NCBI GenBank assembly: GCA_033063855.1
Contig: CP093830.1
Location: 21,824,854-21,888,853 of the forward strand
Length of the DNA: 64,000 nt
Reading direction: 5' to 3'
From: Smittia aterrima
Taxonomy: Eukaryota > Arthropoda > Insecta > Diptera > Chironomidae
Both the position numbers and the translations under genes were made by a program. Position 1 is the stretch's first letter, and each line of letters begins with the position of its first letter. This document shows, piece after piece, positions 34,501-46,331 of the stretch. The notes below the pieces were generated by a model. That model made no database searches. It had not been told where the DNA came from and saw only the letters and a program-made list of their open reading frames with translations.

Positions 34501-35411
34501 TTAGAAACCTTGATCAGAATTTTCAGGACTTTCACTTCCTCCCGACTTCATTCGTTTGAATTTCATTCTGCGATTTTGAAACCAAACTTTTACTTGACGT
34601 TCGCTTAGACTCAGAGCAACTGCGATCTCGTACCGACGCAATCTCGTGAGATAGTTTGAATGATTGAACTCTGCTTCGAGATCTTTGACTTGTTGCTTAG
34701 TGAATGCTGTTCTTTCTTTTCGATTAGCTATTGACGAAGGTGACATATCGCGTTTCTCAGGTGATTCTATTATAAAAAGAATTTAATTAATTTCATGAAA
34801 TTTTAATAATTTTTTTTTTACAAACCTTTTCTTGCGATGACTTTTTCAACTTTTTTCATTTCAATTTTTGTTTTTCCTTCAGTTTTCAACTTTTTCTTCA
34901 ATTGCTTCTCAACTCCACAACTTTCCGTATTCCAGAACTCATAAGATTCACAGGAATCGAGTAACTGATTCTTGACTTTCCCAACACTTTGCTCATCAAA
35001 AAATAATTTATCCAAATCGTTGATCAACTTCATTCCTGGCTTAGTCGTTTGCTCAACTTTCTGTGGAACTTCAAAGTCGAAACATTCTGACGGCGGAGTA
35101 TTCGCGATGAAATATTCCTTTTGACTCTCGCAATCATATTTCCTCATCCAACTCGAAGAGTTCTCCAAACTCGGTGTCGCTTGATTGTAACCGTAATCTT
35201 GAAAGTTTGGGAAGTAATAATGATGATGATGATAGTTCGGATTGAAGTTGTTGTAGACACTTAGCGGACTCTGCTGATAGCTCGAGTCTGAATAGTTTGA
35301 AGGAGCTGGCGAGAGAAACGTCGATGACACTAAACTGTTGCTCATCTTACTTGAGCTCGCGATATTATCGAAATATTCAAGACTTGAATGCGTCACTTCA
35401 GGTGCGAACAT
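34501..35411 (-). CDS. btn: Homeobox protein, Mox/buttonless type
   Basis: Two exons on the minus strand, 35411–34826 and 34766–34501, encode 283 residues. The N-terminal 200 residues are Ser/Tyr/Asn-rich with a short poly-His run (YHHHHYY). The homeodomain spans about 210–269: RKERTAFTKQQVKDLEAEF, NYLTRLRRYEIAVALSLSER and VKVWFQNRRMKFKRMK. NYLTRLRRYEIAV with RKERTAFTK is characteristic of MEOX/Mox, whose Drosophila member is buttonless, needed for dorsal median cell differentiation. Position-50 Gln is kept in helix 3 (WFQNRR). MEOX proteins usually have Trp in the RRMKWKR motif; here it is Phe. The intron interrupts just before the homeodomain. The 3' end abuts NIFK. Other Antennapedia-class genes are less likely given the motif. 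Confidence 0.85.
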
Positions 35412-38400
35412 TGTACAAAGATTTCACTTTAAGATTCACGTCTTAATTCTTTAACGATCCGAGAGCTACTGAAGAAAGATCTTGAAATAATTTCTTATGT
35501 TTTAAGCAGACGATCTCAACCAATGAGCATCGAGTGATCCAGATGTGGGAGGTTTTATGTCAAGCGAAGATTTCTTGAATGCGGCACATGCTTCGAGCAG
35601 ATCGAGAACTTCCCTCTCATGAAGATTTGAATGAAATCTTTAAGAAAATTACGAAGTGTCGAACGCTTGACTTTGTTTTGAGTGACTTGTCATCATTCTC
35701 ATGCTTTGGAGTCGAAACTTAATGATCTCAATTAACGAAAGATTAATAGCGATTTTTATTGGATTCATGATTAAGTTCTGATTCATAGCGATGGCTGATT
35801 TGCTGCAAAGAGACTTACAGTGTGAGTTGATCAAAATCATTTCGATGGGAAAGGAAGTGAAGTTTGTTTGGGAAAATAAGAATTTTCCTCGTCAAGTTAT
35901 CTGAGACTAAGAAAACAATTTTTCCTTTTGCAATCGCGTGGAAGTTGTCAACGAACTCAAATGTCTAATTACCGCGATTCTGTCCAACAAAACCCTCGAC
36001 TGTTTGTTTAAGAATGTTTTCTTAAAGATTTTTTAAACGGAAAATGAAACTTTTGTGGAGAGAAGTGAAATTTGTCATCAGAGAGACGATGGAAGACACT
36101 TGTTGAAATCAATAGTTGTCGACACAAGAGCAACGAACGAAAGAGAAGTTGCATTCACCTTCGAACTGGAATCCTTTGGAATTCTAACAGCAAATGAATT
36201 AGAACTAATTGAAAGACGGAAAGTCTGAACAAGACGATCGATCGATGCATTTTTTACAACTCAATAAAACTTCTCTTGATGTTTATTAAATGGCAATGTC
36301 ATAAAACTTTCAATGCATGAAACTTTTACGAGAGTTTCACGCGAACGCAATAAGACAGCTCCATTCATAAGACGGCGAAACAAATCTCAAAGGCAAAATC
36401 TTGCGACTTTATTTCCGAATGCAATCGGAACATGTGACGACGGTTGAGTCATCAGCTGTCGATTTTAATCTTTCACGGTTACACGAGTGATTTAGTTAAT
36501 TCAAACTAAAGTTTGTGTCTCAAACGAGAATCGTTAAAATAAATTGATTGCGGAAAATTTCATTGAGAACCATTAAGAATTCCTTCGAAGGGCTCGGAGC
36601 TATTTTCTTTACACGCCCAGTCGACTTTCCAAATAAACTTCAAACTGTAACGGAGTGAAACCTTCAATTTGACGATTGATTTATGGGAACCGCTTAACCA
36701 AACACATGACTCAAAATCTTTAAGAAATCATCAGGAGCGGAGGGAACAAATTTGTCTTAATTATTAATTTTCTGTTTATTTTCTTGGCTTTTCTCGAGTC
36801 GCTGACAAAAGCAAATAACAAGGAATTTCCTATCGAAGAAAGCAGCCACTTAAAGGACGCGTGTCGAGTGAGAGAAAGTCGATCATGTGGTGATAATAAA
36901 TTCTACATTTACTTGAAGCAAAGGAGAGGATCCTTTAAGAAGTTACTTTGTCGAAGCAACTAGGACAAGCAGTTACTTTGTCAAACAAGTGTGTGATCAA
37001 TCAATTAGATTCAGTTGAGCTATTCTCATTTTCTCTTCTCATTTCGAGGTGGCGCTTGATCATTTTAAATAAAATCATTAACTGATGAGTTCGTCTTCAA
37101 TTCATCTCAATTCAAACGTCATCAGATTATGATTGATTGCATGACATTTATGTAACATGACCTACTTGTAGCTTTAAGTAAAATCGAGACCAGGAAGGGA
37201 CGTCACGTGAAAAAAAGTATCAAATGTCACATTTGAAATTTGAACTGCTCTGCGAATGGAGCCGAGCAGTTGGTCAAGGAAACGCGTTCTTAAGCAGAAA
37301 GTATTTGTTCGAATAGCTTAATCAATTAATTGACTTTTGCCTTGAGCTGATGCCGTTTGATTGAATCACGTCAACAAATGTTTGTGAAAACAATTAAAAC
37401 GATTCGTTCTTTGCTCAGCAAATTCGGTCTCTCATGAGTCAGTGAGCTCGATTTAACTTCAAACTCTAATATATTCCATTCTACAACTCGATTGTGTCAT
37501 AATATCAGAATTTCGATAATTGGCGAGTAACGATTTCATCATTGCATGACATCACTGCGCGAAAGCTGAACTCAGAAAGATTTAACGACAATGTCTTGAG
37601 TGCGTGCTGTGTAGCGAAAGAATTGTGATACGCGGAAGAAGAGCAATGAAATTAAATTAAGCGACAAGTAGAGCACGGTCGAGATCATAAACTTTTAGAT
37701 CGATCAGAGAACATTTTTCAAGCTAAATTCGTTAAAGTCGCAGAAAGCGATAAAACATTTTGTTAAGCGAACGATTAATTTATTGAGGCGCTTGTTTGTT
37801 AATTTCTTGGCGGAACAAATCAATTTTCCTTCGCGAAACTATGTCAACTTCTCGTCTTCTAGTTAACGATTATTTGGGGAGGATAAAAGTTTATTTAACT
37901 CGTCATAAAATTTCAACACGATCCGCCTTCGTCTTCCTTCTCAATTCACAAGGCCTTTCGTTTCTTAAAATGTGTCAACAACCAGCTTGGTCCCAAAATT
38001 TATGTTTCCCTTAAAGAGAACAGCAAAAAAAAAATTCAGCCCAGACAGTTTGTCGTCTTCCTTTCTCTCGTCGAGAAGAAAAATACATTCGACACCTTTT
38101 TTCCAGAGAATTCACAAAAGAGATCAGAAAGTCATTTGACCCTTGCATCCCAGATCATGCAACATGAATTTCTTCCTAGTAACCAGATCAGTCTCTGACA
38201 AGTGAAATCCTTTTTGGAACATGAGACGAACGAAGCTTGGACGCAGCTTCCTTGTCGAATGAGAAATGGAGACGAGACAGTGAGGCACCAGGAAAGGAAT
38301 TTAGTCATTCAACGCTTTTATTTTCTTAATCACAGCGATCGCTGTCATGAAAAAACTTTTATCTCGCTAGAAAAATATTTACACAGTTCGTTATGAATTA

Positions 38401-38807
38401 TCGCTTAGGCGAACAAATCTGGTGGCACTTTGATTAATTTGTTTATTTTTGGATCATGCGCTTGAGTTGGTTTGTGAGTCATTTAGCGTTGCTGGGGAAT
38501 CTTGAGCTGACGAGTGAATGACGGTTTTCCCATGAGCCTTAGCCAACGCATTGCCGGACGCGATAAGAAACATTTTCAAACTCTGACGATTGCAAAACCT
38601 TTTTTTTCTGTCACGATTTTTTTTTGTATTAAAAAAAGTAAGTTTTATCAGTTATCGCACGGCAAGTCATAAAATATTGAGGGGATAACAACTTTATCGG
38701 CTGTGTTATCAGCTGTCGCTTTCATTCAATGTTCAACATTAGTTTCAGATCAATTCTAGTAAATCGCTGGTCGACATTAGCTAAATCTGCTTTAATATTA
38801 AATAAAA
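35412..38807. other. Intergenic region upstream of the homeobox gene and Mgat2
   Basis: A 3.4-kb gap between two divergent genes with no supported coding sequence; open frames such as 35649–35840, 37796–38014 and 38202–38396 have no recognisable features. It should hold the developmental enhancers of the homeobox gene and the Mgat2 promoter. A GATA-motif cluster at its right end is listed separately. Confidence 0.55.
38645..38711. promoter_or_regulatory. Cluster of GATA-type motifs upstream of Mgat2
   Basis: Five GATA cores lie within 67 bp: TTATCA at 38645, TTATCG at 38652, GATAAC at 38684, TTATCG at 38694 and TTATCA at 38706. Two match the full WGATAR consensus. The cluster ends 97 bp before the Mgat2 start codon. 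It is a candidate promoter-proximal GATA-factor element; in AT-rich DNA some cores are expected by chance. Confidence 0.35.
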
Positions 38808-40149
38808 ATGTTTGTGAGAAAGAAAATAATTTTTATTTGTGGTCTTCTGTCTATTGTCCTCTTCATTCAACTAAGAAACTTCACGATGAGCTCACAAGAA
38901 GGTGAGAAGTCTTATCAAAGTGTTAATAAAATGTTTACAACGTTTATTTTTAGTGGTGTCCCCGTTAATTTATTTCAAACCGCCAAATGTTGTTGTTTTC
39001 GACAATTTTTCAATTTATTCGCTGAACGAGTCGAGAACAGAAATCGAAGATTTGATAAAGTTAAAGAACATTCAACAAAACATAATTAATTGGGAGAAGT
39101 TTGGCCCAGTGACAGAAGATACGCTTGTCATAACGATTCAGATTCACGATCGCATCTCTTACCTCTATCATCTCATTCAAAGTCTTCGGACAGCCAAAGA
39201 CATTTCAAAAGTTCTATTAATAACCTCGCACGATGTTTACAATGAAGCAATCAACGAAATGATCGAGAGCATCAACTTCTGTATGGTCTTGCAGATATTT
39301 TTTCCTTTCTCGATACAAACGCATCCTTCGACGTTTCCTGGAGACAGTCCCGACGATTGTCCGAGAGACATTTCGATGGAAGATGCTAGAAGAATAAAAT
39401 GTTTGAATTACAAAAATCCAGATCATTACGGTCACTATCGTGAAGCGAAATTCACTCAAATCAAACATCACGTCTGGTGGAAGTTAAACAGAATCTTCGA
39501 GCAGCTTGACGTTACGAAAGATTTTAATGGATTTGTGTTGATTCTCGAAGAAGATTATTACTTAGCTGAAGACTTCATTCACTTCGCTAAACTTCTTCAA
39601 GCGACGACTCTCGAGAAGTGCTCGAGATGCAACATTTTGTCGCTCGGTGGATACAGAAATAAAATCGAACGAGCCACTTACGATAAAATCGATTTCCTTC
39701 CTTGGATTTCTTATCGACACAACATGGGAATGATGTTTAATCGAACGACTTGGAATGAAGTCAAGAAGTGCTCGAAATATTTCTGTGATTACGATGATTA
39801 CAATTACGATTGGAGTTTACAAAATGTGAATCGAAATTGCCTTGAAAAGAAATTATTTGTGTCGATCGCTCGAGGCCCGCGAGTGTTTCACTTAGGCGAA
39901 TGTGGAGTTCATCATTCAGCGAAGAACTGTGAACCCGATGATCAACTGAAGTTGGTTGATCAACAACTAAGTTTAGCGAGGAAAAGAAAATTACTTTTCC
40001 CAAAAAAACTAAAACAATCTCAAAATGAATTAAGACTACCAAATGATGAGCTTACACCAAATGGTGGATGGGGAGATCTTAGAGATCGAAGGTTGTGTCA
40101 TGAAATAACAAAAGGACTTGTAGATTTAAGTATCGTCGACTTTAATTAA
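38808..40149 (+). CDS. Mgat2: Alpha-1,6-mannosyl-glycoprotein 2-beta-N-acetylglucosaminyltransferase
   Basis: Two exons, 38808–38901 and 38954–40149, encode 429 residues. It is a type II membrane protein: a short basic cytosolic tail and one membrane segment at about 6–22 (IIFICGLLSIVLFIQL) precede the luminal catalytic domain. Family motifs are VITIQIHDR, LILEEDYYLAEDF (metal/UDP-GlcNAc binding region), HNMGMMFNR, CDYDDYNYDWSLQ, RVFHLGECGVHH and the C-terminal NGGWGDLRDRRLC. MGAT2 (GnT-II, GT16) adds GlcNAc to the alpha-1,6 arm in the Golgi, needed for complex N-glycans. Numerous Cys residues fit the conserved disulfides. The first exon carries only the tail and anchor. Confidence 0.93.
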
Positions 40150-41500
40150 AAAATATTTTTTCTCAAAAATTGAAAAATCTTTTGAAGTTTTTGATTCAAT
40201 TATTTCATCTTTCAATCGATTGTGTCTGCGTGTGGGCAGAGATTTCTGTCAAAAATCAATCAGACAAATTAATCAAACAATTCGCCGACATGAATTGATT
40301 TTACCGTTTAATTTTCAGGATCATTTGTCAGTTCGACATGTGCGAAAACATTCATAAATCTAGATTAACAAATGAACTGTCTTCAGTCGTTCACCCTTCG
40401 CTATCTTCTCTTTCAAAGTTTGCAACGTAATTTCCGAACCAACCCTGACAGCAAAAAAATCGTCTGAAGTTTCTTCGAGGGTGAAACTTAATATTTTTGC
40501 TTACAACATAATAAAAACTTATCAGTCTACTCCCAACAACAAAAAAACATAAAAAGCATTCTAATATTTCAATTGATTTATTTTGATTGATCTATCTACG
40601 AAAAGAGAGTCGCTAAATTGTCAGAAACTTACATCGTCGGCTTTTTATTACTGTTCGTTAGAGCTGAACAAGATTATTAAGAACTTTTACGACGCCTCGA
40701 TGTTTCCCCAAAGTGTTTGTGTATTAAGCTATGACCTTCACCTAAATTTTACGATCTGTTCATTTGCTAATGGGATTAGAATTCCTTTCCTTTTCTTCTT
40801 TCACTTTGATTGATGGACGTATTAGTGTGCAATTGTTTGCGGATTCATATTGCAGATTGCTTCATGCTGTGGCAAATGAAATTATTCATCAAACAAAGAA
40901 AGGGAGAGAAAGGAAGTTATTTCATTGAAATTTATGGTTTGTCGCCCCCGAAAATAAATTTAAACAATTCAGGAAGTTGATCATGTTTCTCTCTCCTCTA
41001 ACCAGAACTTCGTCCCTTCCAACTCATTAACAAAATGAAAAGTGAAAGCGTATGCAGTTAGACTGTCAGCTCATAACTTAAAACGTTAGTTTTGGTCATC
41101 GATTTAACAAATTTTCGGGTTGGAACAGAGTTCAAGCTGAGAATTATGATAAATTCGTCTTTTGTTTGAAACATGAATTCTTTGTGTCGAACAGAAAATG
41201 CTTTTAGCAGGATTATTTATCATAAATTCAGGAGAGAGAATGAGTTTGTTGATAGTTCGTGTTAAGGAAACATAATTTCAGGATTTACTTTGGCGAGAAG
41301 CGAAAGGTGTTTTTCAATACTGAGCAGCTCAATTTTCAAACTGAAAATGCTTTCAGATTGAAATTAGGTCAAATCCGTCGACACTCCTTTCGAAGGATCG
41401 CGAACATTGAATGCTTTGGCTGGCTCATAGAAGAGTGAATTGCATTGAACGTTGTAATTTCTTGTTTACAACGTTTATCTAATCGAGATTGAAAAATCTT
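40150..41500. other. Intergenic region between Mgat2 and the ionotropic receptor
   Basis: About 1.35 kb of AT-rich noncoding DNA. It contains the Mgat2 3' UTR, in which no clear AATAAA was found near the stop, and the upstream region of the receptor gene. The frame at 40583–40813 has no recognisable domain. Confidence 0.55.
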
Positions 41501-41536
41501 TTTAATAAATTTTCTGTAAAGCCAATCAATTCAGTC
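41501..41536 (+). promoter_or_regulatory. Possible TATA-like and Inr promoter of the ionotropic receptor gene
   Basis: An initiator-like TCAGTC lies at 41531–41536. The A/T box TTTAATAAAT at 41501–41510 starts 32 nt before its A (41533). If used, transcription would begin 13 nt before the first ATG (41546) and 31 nt before the second (41564), favouring the second as start. Confidence 0.35.
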
Positions 41537-41563
41537 TTTGACTGAATGTGTTTGAGAGTGAAA

Positions 41564-43402
41564 ATGATTTTGTTAAAGTTGATTCTAACTTTTGTGATTA
41601 TTGAGACTTCTCAAGGAAAGTTGTTGCCGATTGGGATCGAAGGACATCAGAAAGTTTTGAACTTAATCAAAAACTTTGTCGTGGAGCTGAATGAAAAAGA
41701 TTTGAGCACTCACGACGTCGCAGTTTTGTCTCTGACTTTAAAAATTGAGAACCAAGATTTGGTCGATGATATCTCAGCAATCATTCCAAAGAAAAATCCT
41801 GTTTTCAGACCTTCATGGGAACATGAAGCCTTCAGCCACAAAACCAGAGTCTCATCTTTGATTATCATCATCGTCGATGTCATTGACTTGGTGAGTAGAT
41901 TTTCAATTTTAATTTCATCATTTGACATCAAGTTTTCTCTCTCAAAGAGTTTATTAGGTCGCTGGACATCCATTGAACATTCAGACTATTACACAAGCAG
42001 CGCGAAGTTCATTCTGGTGATAATTGAAGTTGAAGATATTCGCTTAAAAACATTGGAAAACTTTTTTCTTAAAAAGAAAATTCTCAACGTCGCAATCATC
42101 GCAATCTTCAAAAGAGATTTAAAACTTCTCACATTCGATCCATTTCTAAATCGAGACTTCAGTCAAAACGCCACGACTTTGACAGATCTTTTCCCAGAGA
42201 AATTGAAGGATTTGAATGGATACGCTTTCAAAGCTGTTGCTTCTCCTGATCGGAAAACAAGTTTTGCAAATGGAAAAGTTCAATCGCCTGCGATGAAGTT
42301 TTTGGAGATCGTTGCTAAAAAGAAAAACGCGAAAATCATTTTGACACCGATTTTGAAAGATATCAAAGTCCAGCTCGAGTTGGCGGTTAAATTGGGAAAC
42401 GTTGATATTTGTTTGAACCCAAGAAATCCTTCTCAACATTTAAAAATGAAGCAGAGCGTCTCAATGTTCGAAGTTGATGGATATTGCGCTTTGATTCCTA
42501 ACCCTGAGGCTCACAATCATCAATATTTTCTCTTCAAACCTTTTCGTGGATATGTTTGGTGTTGTTTTCTCATGACAGTTGTCGTTGCTGGAATAATCTG
42601 GCACTTGTTGAACAAAACGTCAAACGAGGAAACCGATTCTTGGTCTTACTATTTCTTTGCGAGCTTTGCAAGCTTTCTGCGACAGCCTCTGCCATTTCGA
42701 AGGATTCGTCCGATTCAGAGACTTATTCTTCAAGCAACAATCTTCACGACGCTGCTACTATCAGAGAGTTACGACTTCATGTTGGTGGCTTGGATCACGA
42801 ACTTTTATTACGGAACTCATTGGACAACGATCAATGAAATGATTGAAGGAAATTACGTTTATAAAGTGAACCCTTTGTTCTTCACTCGTCTACAAGCTTC
42901 AGGATACTTCAAAGTAATTCAAGAAAATATCGTTGGATACGTTTACAATCTGGATCTTGATTTCAAAAATCTTTCGTCGTCGAACGTCGTCATCATTGAT
43001 AAATGTTCTTTCATTTCTGCTGTGGCTGAAGAAAGAGCAATCCACGATTTCTATTATCAACTTGAAGAAAGATTCTCCACGTTCTATTTGACTTTGTTGA
43101 CACCATTGCCGAGTTTTTTCCTGGAGAGCTTTCGAGAGAACAGCTTAAGGATTTTTGAGACCGGAATCTTTCAAACTTGGACCGAAACGAAAACAATCTT
43201 GGCCCGAAAGCTCATCAAGGAAAGTGAATATTACAGAAACGAAGAATATTACTTAAAGTACGAAGAGTTGAGACTCACATTTCATTTCGTTATCATTGGA
43301 TTGATCATCTCAACAATTGTCTTCATTTTCGAATTGAAAATTGCATTCTTGATGAAGTCGAAGACAATTCAAAAGATTTTGAAACGTTTACGAATCGTTT
43401 GA
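41564..43402 (+). CDS. Divergent ionotropic receptor (IR family)
   Basis: A single uninterrupted exon encodes 612 residues (618 from the ATG at 41546). A signal peptide (MILLKLILTFVII) and a divergent extracellular region come first. An iGluR-type channel follows; residue numbers here count from 41546: M1 about 335–355 (VWCCFLMTVVVAGIIW), pore region about 365–385 (SYYFFASFASFLRQPLP), next membrane segment about 391–415 (LLLSESYDFMLVAWIT) and the last about 576–600 (FHFVIIGLIISTIVFIFEL), with a short cytosolic tail. This layout is that of insect ionotropic receptors, mostly chemosensory cation channels. No canonical glutamate-binding residues were recognised, so it belongs with the divergent, probably gustatory-type IRs. 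The second ATG was preferred for its GAAAATG context. AATAAA lies at 43502. No second copy was seen in the window. Confidence 0.82.
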   Translation: MILLKLILTFVIIETSQGKLLPIGIEGHQKVLNLIKNFVVELNEKDLSTHDVAVLSLTLKIENQDLVDDISAIIPKKNPVFRPSWEHEAFSHKTRVSSLIIIIVDVIDLVSRFSILISSFDIKFSLSKSLLGRWTSIEHSDYYTSSAKFILVIIEVEDIRLKTLENFFLKKKILNVAIIAIFKRDLKLLTFDPFLNRDFSQNATTLTDLFPEKLKDLNGYAFKAVASPDRKTSFANGKVQSPAMKFLEIVAKKKNAKIILTPILKDIKVQLELAVKLGNVDICLNPRNPSQHLKMKQSVSMFEVDGYCALIPNPEAHNHQYFLFKPFRGYVWCCFLMTVVVAGIIWHLLNKTSNEETDSWSYYFFASFASFLRQPLPFRRIRPIQRLILQATIFTTLLLSESYDFMLVAWITNFYYGTHWTTINEMIEGNYVYKVNPLFFTRLQASGYFKVIQENIVGYVYNLDLDFKNLSSSNVVIIDKCSFISAVAEERAIHDFYYQLEERFSTFYLTLLTPLPSFFLESFRENSLRIFETGIFQTWTETKTILARKLIKESEYYRNEEYYLKYEELRLTFHFVIIGLIISTIVFIFELKIAFLMKSKTIQKILKRLRIV

Positions 43403-46331
43403 GCTGAGAGAGCTCACGACAATTGATTTCATCATTCGCGACCACCCAAAGCAACATTGTTTGACGTTTACACATTCACATGAATTTAAATGACAGCAAA
43501 TAATAAAAAAAATCGTTGTCACGCTCGTGATTTCAATTGAATCAATTGTCGATCATATCAATTATCACCTCGCTGATTCATCTCACGCTAAAGCTTCGAA
43601 TACATTTTGTCACCTACCGAGCTGTAACTTTTAAATATTTGTTTTATGTAAATCTGAGGAATTCAGCTGCACTTTGAAAAATAAAAGCAAACACGAGAAA
43701 GAAACAAACTTTGTTTTATCTGTTATTCACCTGCAGAAGCATCTTAGACAATCTCGTTTATTTGAACAGCGATTTCTAAAAGTTAATTCAATAAAAATTT
43801 ATCATTTTCAAAAAATCAAGTATGAGCGGATGTCTCCAGCAGAAAGAAATTAAGTTCTCAAAATTGAAATTGATTTATAGCTTTGGTTATTAGTCCAGTG
43901 TGCCACAGAGGTCTTCTTCCAATAAGAGCTCAATCAGTCATTTAAATTATTGTTCCACGCCATTTAACAGTCGGCAGTGGGTTTAGAAGCAATTTAAAGT
44001 ATTTAACGAAAGCGAGAGCGATTGTTATGATGTGCCGGAGAAATTATTGAAGAAATGTTTTTCGTAATTAGTCATAATTAATGTTCTCGTTGTGCTTGAC
44101 GAGATTGCTCGGATGTAACAAGCTGTGAAACGAAATGTCGATGGTTATGAGGTTTGTTTAGTCAGTTACTGGCAAAGGCAGGCAAGGGAACCATTTCGAT
44201 TAGGAACTGTTTGATTCTCACGTAGTCAAAGAAAGTCAGAGGTGCTCCAAAATATTTCTGGATTCCTCATGAGTCAACTGAGGAAATAAAATCTATTTCA
44301 GTCTTGAACTTGCACAACTTTTGGAGAAAATTGATGACTCAATCGGAGCACGCACGAAAAATATCTCCATCAAAACTTCTTACTAAGTAAAAACTGCGTA
44401 TAACAATAAATCCACTAAAGACTTGTGGAAACATTAACAAAGCATTGCAAAACGATGTTCATCGAGTGTTTCGTGAAAATATATCAGAGAGAGTGAGGGA
44501 GAGAGGTTGCGCAAACTATTCTCTCATTCAACATCTGTTCACTGCACTGCTGCCCTGACTGCTGCTTCTAAATATTTTTATTCGATCGCGTGAATCACAT
44601 TCATTTTCTTCTTTTCCATTTTATATCGCGAGAGAGAATCGAGAGCGGGAAAAGAAAAGAAACGCCGGTCGAGGAAATATTTCAGTTCTTCGTTCAGTCT
44701 AGTTGGAAACGTTTTGTTGAATTGACGGGTTTTTTCGGCGCGACGACTCTTCGTGTGGAAGTGTCTCTAAGAATTTATTTATTTACAAGAACTACAAAAG
44801 ACTATTTAGTCTAGCAATAAAAATTGAAATAAATTCGCGGATTATGAATTGAAACGAATCGAAATAGGAAGATTAGAGGTAGTTAAGAAATTTGCATTTT
44901 AATATGTCGAGTTCCGAACCAACTCGACAGTGTGATAAACACTTGTGAAAATATTCTATCGACGAAGCTTTGAACTTTGGAAAAGTAAACAGAATTCAAC
45001 AGGAATGAGTTGCCGAAACGTTTTCCTCATTTTTTTTTGTGTGATATTGAAAAATGAAATTCCTTCTTTCGAGTTCATCGAGCGCTGTTAGCAGAAAAAA
45101 AAAATTATGCAAAAGTTTCGTGATCGTCATTTCTGAAATTCGACGATGAAATTCTAGACATTTTACCAAGAAATGAATTCTTGACACGAGCAATTAATCG
45201 CTAAAAATGTGTTTGGCTTTAGTTTCGAAAAAAAAATAAAGAAATTTTGCAATTTATTTAAATGCGTAAAGAGAGCCAAGCGATAAAGAGGAAGTTTTAT
45301 GATTTTTAGAAGATCTTTCAGCATGTGTGAGACAGAAAGTTATCGTTGAGACGATTTATAAAAGTTTATTAGTGTCGAGTGTTAGAGATTAATTTATGTT
45401 CATGTTGATCTTTGTCGGTCGAAGCTAAAAGTGTTCTTGAAATGAAATTGAAGCTTCTGAATTGATTAAAAATTGAGTAGCTCGCTATGAGTCAAAGTCA
45501 AGGTCGTAAAGTAATAAAACAAAATTAGCATATCACGCTCGACGAAATTTGCAAATGCTCGGCTGAGAATAACAAGCAATCTCTGCTTGAAGTCAGCGAT
45601 AAGATTGCAAACTTATTGTTTTTATCAGAAGCGAAATATAAAAAGTCGAGCATATGGCTGAAGGATTATCGATTTCCCCATAAATGTGTCACTAGAACTT
45701 AGCTCAACGCAGCAATTTATCCGATGAATTCCTTCGATTGCGCAACTCTCTTCGATGATTAGAAATACAAAAAAAAGAAACAAATCGAAAATAGAAAAAC
45801 GAGACATTCGTGAAAAGCTCCATTTCACGCGCTCGGAATGATAAGAACATGAAACTCGTTGGCGCCACGAATTCTGAATCTTCAATAAAAAGAAGAAAAG
45901 CTTCGTCGTTCGTGTTTTCACAAACAAATTCTCACATTAAACTTTGTTAAGTCATAAAAAGAATTTGCTCCAGTCGAGAAAAGCTGCAAGCAAATGTGAA
46001 TATCTTGAAATGCGCGACTTTTGTTTACTTTATCGTTTGAGATAAGAAGTTGTGGGGCAGTGGAGCAAGTGCGAAACGAATGAAAAATTGAAAAATCAGT
46101 GAAACAAGAAAAAAAAAGCTTTTGAACGATGCGATTTTCATTCGTGACCTCACCAAGTGATAATTTGTTTAAAAAAATAATTTAAATTTTGTGTGTTTTT
46201 GCAGAGGAAACAGACGATGATAAGAAGAAGTGAAAATATTTTCGCGGAGGATTAAGTCATTGTTTAGACAAGTGAAGAAAAAGAAAAAAGGATTCTCATT
46301 GATTTAACTTTTGAATCGGCAAAGACATTTG
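43403..46331. other. Intergenic region and probable 5' UTR of the aminopeptidase gene
   Basis: Receptor 3' UTR first (AATAAA at 43502), then about 2.5 kb without supported coding sequence. An Inr/DPE-like promoter with GA-rich DNA just upstream lies at about 44.5–44.7 kb. A strong acceptor (GTGTTTTTGCAG ending at 46204) suggests a 5'-UTR exon from 46205 running into the first coding exon at 46332; its donor was not fixed. Confidence 0.45.
44694..44727 (+). promoter_or_regulatory. Possible Inr–DPE promoter for the aminopeptidase gene
   Basis: Initiator TCAGTC at 44694–44699. With its A (44696) as +1, TGACG falls at +28 to +32 and matches four of five bases of the downstream promoter element RGWYV. 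GAGAGAG-rich sequence lies around 44487–44515 and 44629–44645. This is a pattern of TATA-less developmental promoters; assignment to the downstream gene is inference. Confidence 0.35.

Noticed and set aside
39217..40042. Minus-strand frames inside Mgat2
   Set aside because: Antisense to a clearly conserved coding exon.
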